This document shows positions 1-7,274 of a stretch of DNA of 27,120 nt, piece by piece. The first letter of the stretch is position 1. Every line of letters begins with the position of its first letter. The notes beneath the pieces are model-generated. The model did no database searches. It saw nothing but the letters and a program-made list of their open reading frames with translations, and had not been told where the DNA came from. The position numbers and the translations under genes are program-made. The DNA comes from Flammula alnicola (taxonomy: Eukaryota; Basidiomycota; Agaricomycetes; Agaricales; Strophariaceae). Location: contig JADNRV010000524.1 in assembly GCA_015499995.1 (NCBI GenBank), positions 1 to 27,120 of the forward strand, written 5' to 3'.

Positions 1-360
1 GACCTTGTTCGCACTCATGCTGTTTCCGATCGGTGCCCAAGGCGGGTCGAGCATCGTGCTATGGAGGTGTCAACAAGGAGGTGATTGTCGAGTTTCAATC
101 TGAGCACCCAGGAACACAGAGGGCGAAAAAGGCGAGGGTGGCTCAAGTTGCAAAGTCGGTGTTTACTCACGAGGTATTTATTCTTTTCACATTTCATCTT
201 CCAGGCTTACACACTCTGCTAGTGGCCTGAGGGCAAACGATGCCAAGTGATAGGATTTATCCAGGATTTCATTCGGAATGGCATGGCAAAGTATCCAATC
301 AGTCAAGACCCTGAAGTTAGCGATGTAGGCGAAGAAGAGTGGATCGATGAGGATGAGTAG
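1..360 (+). CDS. 3' end of an unrecognised protein-coding gene (5' truncated by the window edge)
   Basis: An open frame runs from base 3 to 173, then continues in phase 0 after a 49-nt intron (174-222, donor gtattt, acceptor ctag) to a TAG at 358-360. Reading through the intron hits no conserved continuation, while splicing gives one uninterrupted tail of about 100 residues. It contains VAKSVFTHEWPEGKRC, then FIQDFIRNGMAKYPIS, and ends in a very acidic stretch (GEEEWIDEDE). The alternative acceptor at 203 would give an immediate stop. I do not recognise the family. The mixed charged and aromatic composition and the splice-consistent frame argue for a real gene. The true first exon boundary within the window is not determinable; bases 1-30 could be intron. 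Its stop codon lies 12 nt upstream of the mini-hairpin repeats. Confidence 0.55.
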
Positions 361-372
361 CATAATAGAATG

Positions 373-454
373 TTTGACTTTGCGATTGCGCAGTGATTGT
401 ATTTGACTTCGCGATTGCGCGGCGAAAAGAATTGTTGATTTTGCGATTGCGCAG
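373..454 (+). repeat. Three imperfect 21-nt repeats, each carrying a 4-bp mini-hairpin
   Basis: Copies lie at 373-393, 402-422 and 434-454, spaced 29 and 32 nt start to start, directly downstream of the stop codon at 360. Each holds a core of the form NGCG-ATTG-CGCN (381-392, 410-421, 442-453) that can fold as a 4-bp stem with an ATTG loop. Copies 1 and 3 have a T-A closing pair; copy 2 has C-G, a compensatory change. The position suggests the 3' UTR of the upstream gene. Function is unknown. Confidence 0.6.
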
Positions 455-906
455 CAAGTGAATCCTGTTACCTGTTAAACTGTTACACACCGACATCGAA
501 AGGTTATGAGTTCCAACGTCGAACAGACACCATTAGCATCAAGAGAGTATTCTATTCCAGAAAAGCACTCTAACATTTTGGAATTGTATGAACGTCTGTC
601 ACCCTCTCTGGCATATTTACCGGCCTGACATTATCTAATAGCTGTGAAAATCACAGCTTTCCTTGCTCTCCTTCCACTGCAAAAAGTGCACCTGGCGGGT
701 AATTTAAAGACATAGCGAAGACGACAACCTCGAGTGACTAGAGAGAAGCCAGAGATCCATCTATCTGATTTACATTCGTCAGTCCCAATTACCTGCAAAC
801 ACGGAGACGTGAAGATAACGAACCTTTGGTATGCACCACTGCAAATTATCCGTCAAATATTTGACAAAAAATTCAGGGCTCAAGGAGCGCCGCTGTGAAT
901 GTTGAA
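455..906. other. Gap without a recognisable intact gene
   Basis: I see no convincing coding frame between the mini-hairpin repeats and the tyrosinase relic. The minus strand around 630-720 could be a further degraded piece of tyrosinase C-terminal sequence (a frame reading TRQVHFLQW after a stop), but similarity is too weak to call. Confidence 0.4.
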
Positions 907-1315
907 TTATTGCGTGGCCAGGTTGAACGAACCCTCGTTCGTCTGCATCGTCGCCTTGCCTGCTGCAGTTAGCACAATTCTCGCAGTCTTCGTCACCAGC
1001 TCAAAACGGGCCCCGACATATTCCTGGTGCAGAGGCCATCGTGCTGGATCTTCGAGGACTCCACCGAGGAAGAGGAAGACCGCGAAACTGCATCCGAGTT
1101 CGTATTTCTTGACTTGTATCTGGGCGGTCCAATCCCATGGTCCTTCGTCAGGAGGCATAGAACCATCTGGAGGAAGAGGCTAAGAGCAAGGGACAGCCGG
1201 GAAAGAGGAGCAGTCATGGAATATACAGACTGTCCGACACCAGGATTTAAGGCAGATCAAAGAGCGAGCATCCTGTCGACGTTAAAATGATGCAAGTAAA
1301 AGATAGGATCGAAAG
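907..1315 (-). pseudogene. Tyrosinase (polyphenol oxidase) relic: CuB exon plus tyrosinase C-terminal domain fragment
   Basis: Minus strand. An exon-like segment at 1315-1241 reads FDPIFYLHHFNVDRMLAL, then a TGA (1259-1257), then SALNP. This is the CuB copper-site motif of fungal tyrosinases, in which a Trp (TGG) normally follows NVDRxLAL. After an apparent intron (1240-1167, gtgtcg...ccag) a second segment (1166-907) carries WDWTAQIQVKKYELG and FAVFLFLGGVLEDP, typical of the tyrosinase C-terminal domain, ending at a TAA. Family members have well over 100 residues between CuB and this domain; here they almost abut, so an internal deletion is inferred. No CuA half is visible upstream, where a tRNA gene sits instead; a possible degraded trace lies near 1345-1395. 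The gene is therefore read as inactivated: premature stop, internal deletion and missing N-terminus. Tyrosinases oxidise phenols for melanin formation and browning. Confidence 0.75.
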
Positions 1316-1648
1316 CTGAGGCCGATAAGTAACATTGTTACACATCGCAAGTGATACTAAACGACTAACCAGCAACACCCGTTGATGGAGTCCTTTCAAG
1401 CGGAGTTTGAATTGTCAAGTGCCCTTGAGCTAATTTGTATCACCACGCTATGCAGGCCAACCAACTTTGCATAAAAATACTCGGAATGCATTTAGTATAC
1501 CTTTATGATGAATTCTACCAAAAATCTTGAATAGCAGAGGGGTATGTAAAATCCACTTTTTTAAAGTCCATACGCACATCACTGCGCTGATGGCTTCGGT
1601 AAACAAGGGTCAACAAAAGCAAAAGTCAATCGAACACCGACCAATGTC
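1316..1648. other. Gap between tyrosinase relic and tRNA gene
   Basis: Possible faint tyrosinase trace on the minus strand near 1345-1395 (frame-shifted LKGLHQRV-like reading, comparable to the SLExLHNxVHV region of the family). Otherwise AT-rich sequence with no gene seen. Confidence 0.3.
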
Positions 1649-1652
1649 AAAA
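1649..1652 (-). terminator. RNA polymerase III terminator of tRNA-Asn
   Basis: A TTTT run on the minus strand lies 5 nt past the discriminator base of the tRNA (1658), the usual place for Pol III termination. Confidence 0.6.
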
Positions 1653-1657
1653 TATAC

Positions 1658-1748
1658 CTGCCCCAATGAGGATTGAACTCATGACCTTCCGATTGCGGTT
1701 CGAGTGAACTTAACAGTCGGACGCTGTAACCAACTCAGCCATGGGGCA
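1658..1748 (-). tRNA. tRNA-Asn (anticodon GTT) with a 17-nt intron
   Basis: The minus strand folds as a complete tRNA. The acceptor stem is 7 bp (TGCCCCA with TGGGGCA), the D stem GCTG/CAGC, and the anticodon stem TCCGA/TCGGA with loop CTGTTAA, so the anticodon is GTT (genomic 1714-1712). The T stem is ATGAG/CTCAT with loop TTCAATC, and the discriminator is G. A 17-nt intron (1710-1694) interrupts the loop between positions 37 and 38, the canonical site for nuclear tRNA introns. The A box (TGGCTGAGTTGG) and B box (AGTTCAATCC) are intact. The mature length is 74 nt without CCA. The first pair is T-A rather than the G-C seen in budding yeast tRNA-Asn. Confidence 0.95.
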
Positions 1749-1925
1749 CTTATGTATTGTGTGCAAAGCAATTAATATATAGAAACTATGCTACTTCTTC
1801 TGGATTAGCGCCCACGGGCCCTTGAAGAGAAGCTTTGTCTTTGACTTGACCGTGATGCTCGTGAACTCTTCCACTTTTCCTTGTGAGCGTTGAGATCGGC
1901 TTTTTGAATAAATCCACCATCTAGT

Positions 1926-3352
1926 ATGCGCAATATGACACCAGACAGCGCCACATCAGCCAAACGTCCGCGCACACCCTCCTCTTCCTCATCTTTTACC
2001 ACCTCAACTGGATCCACGGACCCGCCACACAAAGCCTCTAGGGTCGTTCTGGCCTCTTCCTCTTCTTATGATACGTCCACTACATCCACCTCGAGCGATA
2101 GTACAGTGAAACAAGGGGGTTCGGTCGCCGCTGCTTCTACGCATCCATTATTATGCAATTTGCCGCCAACGTGCCATCGCCAGCCTACTCCGATTGCGAA
2201 CACAAACGAGTTAGAGAGGCACTATGCTACATATCACGCCCATGTATGTGAAGAGAAGAGCTGTGGGTGCGTCTTTCCGGACGCAAGGTTGCTGGAGCTG
2301 GTGTGTCATTCACTGTTTTCCTCACCTCTACGAATGCTTGAAGCTCATGAGATATTTTCTATTTCTAGCATCAAACAGAATGTCACGATCCTTTAGCGGC
2401 GCTTCGAAAAGAACGCGGCGAGAAAATTGTACGTCGAATTTTCTTCGCTTCACGTTTTCTGACCCGCATCTTTATTTAGTTTCAATGCCACTTACCTGCC
2501 CCAACATGTGGACGCAATTTCCTCACTCCAAAAGCGAGAAGATTACATCTCATCCAAGCACACTCCTTCCCTAAGGAATATTTCTTCGCCGTTACCAATA
2601 AAGGCATTGGGGGCTTGTTGAAGAAATGGGGCGAGGGAGCGAGTATGGTTAGAAAGGAATGGAAACCAAGAGAGGGAAAGCCCCCAGGAAATGGAGATGT
2701 GGATATGAGGAAGTACAGGGACGAGGAAGATAATGAGGTGGATGAAGAAAACGAGGTCGACAAAGAGGACGAGGATGAGGATGAGATGGATGAAGAGGAC
2801 GAAGTAGACGAAGAGGAAGACGAGCCAGCCGATCTCGAAGCTACACCACGCATGCTTCCACGAACAACGGGCATTCACTCGCCCGGGTCTTCCATATCGT
2901 CGTCAAACAGCAATAACCACCATCACCACTACCGTCATCGTACCAACAACGCGAATGCTAATACTACCTCGATCGCCAACGATAACTCAGGCATAGCTGC
3001 TCTGACTAATTCTCTCGACTCCCTTTCTCTCGTGCCCAACTCTATTAGATTTGGAAGGGGAGGGAAGAGCGGCGGGTTCCTGCCTAACGGTCGCGGAGGT
3101 AGAGGTCGGGGTCGTGCTCGGGGAGGTGCCACACATCCAGCGGGAAGAGGCGGCTCCGTGCCGGGTGGCGTGGTGCGCCCAGAAATGCGCCCTATGGATT
3201 TTGATGGGGCTCGTATGGGCTCCAACGGCCGAGGTGGTGGAAGGGCGGGAGCGGGCGTCCCTGTAGGAGCTGACCCTCCTCCATATGATGGAGTCCCGAG
3301 AGGCAGGGGCAGGGGCAGGGCCAGAGGAAGGGGACGCGGCCGAGGTTTCTGA
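1926..3352 (+). CDS. ZNF511: ZNF511-type C2H2 zinc-finger protein with acidic and RG-rich C-terminal tail
   Basis: Three exons (1926-2300, 2369-2428, 2480-3352) give 435 residues; introns are 68 and 51 nt. Splicing restores the zinc-finger core. The Ser/Thr-rich N-terminus (about 1-70) is followed by LCNLPPTCHRQPTP (about 76-90) with an HYATYH ligand pair, then a second finger starting CEEKSCGCVF and ending across intron 1 at HQTECH (126-131). A third finger has C148, C155, H168 and H173, followed by SFPKEYFFAVTNKGIGGLLKKWG. This order matches ZNF511, a poorly characterised eukaryotic family. The tail is unusual: a Glu/Asp-rich block (about residues 220-265), a low-complexity Asn/His/Ser block, and an Arg-Gly-rich end ending RGRGRGF, as in RGG-box RNA-binding proteins. 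It is probably nuclear (inference). The ATG at 1926 is the first in frame; a second lies three codons on. It is divergent from the tRNA gene, 177 bp away. Confidence 0.85.
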
Positions 3353-3966
3353 GTATTTGATTTGGTGATGATCTAATTTCTGCTGTGAAATCGAGAGTGA
3401 GGGATGGACTGGGTCAACGCTCCTTGGTTGGAAGCGTCCTGCAACAGGTTTGCAATTGGATCTTTGAAATTTTTGAAGTGAAGGTACGCTCGCTGGAAGT
3501 CTAGTGAGAAGGAAAGGATTGCTATCTTATAGGGATTGTGCTATCTTATGGGGATTGTATATTGTACTGATACTTGTGCCACTTACGCCTTGCAATATGA
3601 AATTTTTGAAAGGGGCCGATTACAACAGATGCTACCCGAGTGTCGCATGAGACCTAGTAAGCGCCCAAAATGTACATATCAGCCTCAAATTAACGTGCCT
3701 CGTACGGGAGCGCGCACAACTAGATTGCTTGGATGTCTGGCAATTTACACCTAGCTTTCGCAGTCGAAGCTTTAATTCAGTTTATATACTAGCTGTGAAA
3801 TTTATAACGGTCGTATGTGCTTCAAGCTTGTATACAGCGACGAGGTCTATCCCTTGTTGAACTTGTGCCCTGATTGATAGTAAATACGAGAAGGGAAAAA
3901 TAGTAATACATAGTCTTGTTAATTAGACTAAACAATTGGGGCTACAATGAGGATACATATACATAT
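3353..3966. other. Convergent intergenic region; short tandem repeat at about 3520-3557
   Basis: 3' flanks of the zinc-finger gene (plus) and the Atg4-like gene (minus). It contains a near-perfect 19-nt tandem duplication (unit TGCTATCTTATRGGGATTG) at 3520-3557. A 72-codon frame at 3536-3754 has no recognisable features and is not called. Confidence 0.5.
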
Positions 3967-6441
3967 TCATTCAGAGGGAAGTGATGGAGAGTCGGTGTCG
4001 AATTTCGGAGACGATTCTGACGTCGAGAGCACATGGTGACTCTTTCGCCTAGCACGCATCTTCTTCCTGATCACGAACTTGATGGGATTAACGCTTGTAT
4101 CAAAAGTACGCTCGCGAGTCGTACATGGCCTCAGAACAGGAGGGGTAGAATGCAAGCTTGAACTCGAGAACGGAGAAGAAGCATCACTGTCGGAGGGGCC
4201 TGAAGCCCACGTTGAGACATGGGCAATCTTCAAGGTAGATGGAGTCTTCTGAGGCGTTCCAGTGTGCCCCTCCTGCGGGGATGTCATTTCATCCGGCTCT
4301 TCTTTCGTTGGTTTTTTCCGCGAGCCTCCAGCGACTCTGTCTGACGGACTTCCAGAAGAGATTTGGTCGGCGCTCTGCGAATCGTCAAGATGTGTGGGGG
4401 CCCGATGGAGCACAAATAATTGGTCGGAGTCATCCAACTCAGGACCGAGGGTAGCAGTCTGCCTCAAGACCGACGCAAATCCCATATTGGCCTCGTAATC
4501 ACTGATTATGGAGGGTGGCCTGCTGTTAATCGAGAGTATCGACCGAGGAAGCTGTCAAGAAGGTTGGTAAATCATCGTCGAAGAATTGCAAAGTGGACGA
4601 CTTACATCGCTGACTCTCTTTTTAAAGTCAACCCAGTCCTTTTCATCGCGACACAGGAATCCAATGAGCACGCTTGGCTCCAAGCTGTGCATAGCCACCT
4701 TCTTAACACTGTCGCAGCGGAAAGTTTTGAGGTCCTCTGCTGGGTATGCAGTGCAGTAGTGCAATTGCGTAGGATCCAGTTCACTAGCGTTCTTGGCCTC
4801 ATCCTCGCTACTTGCTTTCAATTTCCGATAGCCGGTCTCAGGGGATGAATGATTTGTAGACTTTGAGTGAATGCGAGAATTAGAATGCGATGGATTGGCG
4901 CATTTATTAGAGTCGTCAGTCTGAGGAGGAGAGCGAAATAGGATGGAGGGTTGGGTGATGTGGGGATCAAGATAGAAGAGATCGTGGTCTTGAGAACCAA
5001 AGAAATAATATGACCGTCCAGGCCGAGTGCCTCCAGCTATACCCAGGGACTGCGGGAATGTATACAGAAGCTGGATTATTATGTTGTTTCAGTGTTGCCG
5101 GTGATGCTGTCGGTGCATGACTTACGTTGATAGTATCATAATAAATGGGATTAATTTCGTCGATACCCAATCGGATGGGTAAGAGAAGCAGTACAGGTCG
5201 GTCACCCCACGCCGTAGGGAATTGCTGAGGGCGAGAATCGATACTGCCGCCCTCGTGTGACGCTGCATAGACTCCAATCTGATACAGGGTGCTATCTGTT
5301 GCAATCGAAACACCTAATCCGCAAGCTGGAAATACACTGACAAGCTTTCTGATAATAAAAAAGAGGTTAAGCAGAAGTACAAGCATTCACGATGCTACCG
5401 TAAATCGGGATAAGCTCACTTGATCGCATGAAGAGCTGCGCTGTACCCAAGCCGTTGACCGAGGCCGCATCCAAGATCTTTTGCAGCCGATGCCATACGG
5501 TGCACACTGAACGGCGCTGCTGGTGCGGGTGTATCCAGAAACCAAGTTATGATCTCCACATATTTGGCATAATCCGCAGTTTGAACTTGATGAGGTGGAC
5601 ATCGCCAATCTGAATTCACAAAGGAAAACAACAATAAAAGGTATTGAGTAACGATGCATGAGATCAGCAGAATTTAGAGAGTCAAGTGCTCTTTACCTCT
5701 TCCAAGATGTACGATTAAAAGAGCATTAGCAAGCAAGCTCTGGCTAGTCCTTATCGTACTGCCCCACCTTGAATCACTGGACCATGTCTTCTCGCCGTTC
5801 CAAAGACTCCATCTGACGCTTTGCTGGCCGCTCCCAACTGGTTCCGAAATTCCTCTGCATATACTGGCCAGGGATACGTCTCGGATTGGGATAGGGAAGT
5901 TGGATCGACAAGTAAGCCATATCCGCGATGTAAAGTCGGCATAGAACTCGGGCGGTACATTTTCTTCCGTTCGCGGGTATCCATACTGGCGAAAAGTGGG
6001 CAGAGAGTCGGGTTCGAAGGCTGGATACTTAACTCCTAGGAGCCAAAAGTCACCCATTCGGTTGGTAAGAAGAGGGTTCCTAGACTCGTGACGATATTTT
6101 GCAGAGCTGACCAATAAAGAGCCTTTAGGCCGTGCAGGGGCTTGAACTACTAGTACGGGGAGAGAAAGGTCGGAAGCAGAGGTGCCAAACGTCTGTGAAA
6201 ACCATCCAGAAAGGCGAGCGGGAAGGCTGACATTGAGCGAATTTGATGAGGTCGAGGAAATGAGTGTTGGAGTGAAACTGACGGGATGTTCGAAGCGGGG
6301 TATGTTGCCGGATTCAACGATGACAAAATCATCAGCCTCGTCAAACGATAGATGGCCAGCCTTTGCCTTTGGCAGAGTGGTTGAAGGGTTATTGGAATGC
6401 TCAGGACCTGGGAGACTATCTGGTGAACCCATGCTAGGCAT
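3967..6441 (-). CDS. ATG4: Atg4-family autophagy cysteine protease homologue, catalytic Cys replaced by Ser
   Basis: Minus strand, five exons: 6441-5697, 5609-5420, 5348-5126, 5070-4606, 4551-3967 (735 aa). Atg4 cleaves and delipidates Atg8 in autophagosome formation. Family signatures in order: LPARLSGWFSQTFGTS (about 73-88), FYADFTSRIWLTCRSNFPIP, SSDSRWGSTIRTSQSLLANA, FSVHRMA, FPACGLGVSIATD, WGDRPVLLLLPIRLG with NPIYYDT, FPQSLGIAGG, YLDPHITQPS, and VLIGFLCRDEKDWVDF. The Asp and His of the triad are intact (D421, H423). In the nucleophile motif, normally WGCMLR, the codon at 5760-5758 is AGT, so Ser228 replaces Cys. The Gly before WG is Arg, ML is TI, and the Tyr of WxTYR is Cys. The segment normally like GKDVGQWFGPSTAAGAI is also degraded. 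The frame and all splice sites remain intact. A further 5' exon (6591-6511, joining in frame at 6456) is possible. The serine-rich, charged C-terminus is typical of basidiomycete Atg4. Confidence 0.9.
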
Positions 6442-6962
6442 GATGAAGACGGCGGCCTACATAAAGTAGTTGGAGAGGGTGATTCCGCTAATAATCGATT
6501 ATATCTTGACCTTGAAATCGAAGGCTGTGTTCTTTCCGGACCCTCCCATTACGAGAGCTGTATCGCCTCGCAAACGACTCGGAGTCCTCATGTCTGCGAA
6601 CCTACTTGGCAGCGGTGGGAAATTTTGCGCGAGACTGTGCCGAGGACATACTAGTAGACCCCTGCAATCGCTGGGTTAACAACTCGGAATTAGGCTGTTG
6701 CATAAGGTTGCAACGATGTTGACATAAGAGCCAAATTGACGAGCGGCTAGTAGGATTGTGCAAAGATACAAAGCAAGAACAAATATGAACAAACTCGGAA
6801 GCCAAAGCTGTGACGTGACTTGTACAATAGCGTGACAAGTTGGCAAGTTTGGCGCCCAGTCGGGCCAAACTCGGAGAACAGTGGTGGCATGAGCTTGACA
6901 GCACGATCAACCTATTGTTCGCTGGGCGTGGCCTGCAAAGCTGTTGTTCGTCCTAACACCAA

Positions 6963-6969
6963 TATAAAA
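6963..6969 (+). promoter_or_regulatory. Candidate TATA box for the 617-aa gene
   Basis: TATAAAA within AATATAAAAACGGG, about 310 bp upstream of the ATG at 7275. It is followed by pyrimidine-rich stretches (TCTTCATCCCATCTCT), as often seen near fungal transcription starts. Inferred from sequence only. Confidence 0.4.
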
Positions 6970-7152
6970 ACGGGCATAGGAATGCGACTCTTCATCCCAT
7001 CTCTGAGCTAGTCTCGACTGGATTCAACAACCACGCCACGAGCCCATTTCTCCAACCACGAATACCTTGCCAATACCATCACGTTTACCTGTATCTATAT
7101 CCAACACCGCCCGACGACTTCTACTAATATCTTATATTACTCCATTCTTACG

Positions 7153-7215
7153 GTATGTCTTCTCAGATCTCAACGCTCACCGGAGACCCATTAATTTTCA
7201 ACCGTTCGAATTTAG
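7153..7215 (+). other. Candidate 5' UTR intron of the 617-aa gene
   Basis: A GTATGT donor, an internal CGCTCAC branch-like site and a TTTAG acceptor delimit a 63-nt segment of typical local intron length, 59 bp before the start codon. No coding frame supports it, so it would lie in the 5' UTR. Confidence 0.35.
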
Positions 7216-7274
7216 GACCTACCAAATTTTAACGCCCCAACCTTTACCCATTTCTCGCACAATACACATTCCTG

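Larger units (their letters stand above)
6442..7274. other. Divergent intergenic/promoter region between the Atg4-like gene and the 617-aa ORF
   Basis: Promoter sequence for both genes. It holds a possible extra 5' exon of the Atg4-like gene (minus, 6591-6511), a TATA-like element at 6963 and a candidate 5' UTR intron at 7153-7215. A minus-strand frame at 6602-6910 looks non-coding. Confidence 0.5.

Noticed and set aside
2482..2874. Minus-strand Ser/Phe-rich frames opposite the acidic block of the ZNF511-type gene
   Set aside because: Low-complexity antisense of GAG/GAC-type codons; no independent signal.
4239..4848. Plus-strand frames inside the Atg4-like gene
   Set aside because: They lie antisense to splice-consistent, family-matching Atg4 exons.
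3967..6441. Calling the Atg4-like gene an ordinary pseudogene
   Set aside because: No stops or frameshifts, all splice sites good, and long conserved blocks remain. Substitution of active-site residues alone fits a pseudoenzyme better, so it is kept as CDS with the defect noted.
6602..6910. 102-codon minus-strand frame upstream of the Atg4-like gene
   Set aside because: Composition and lack of motifs suggest chance. Only the small 6591-6511 segment looks like a possible upstream exon.
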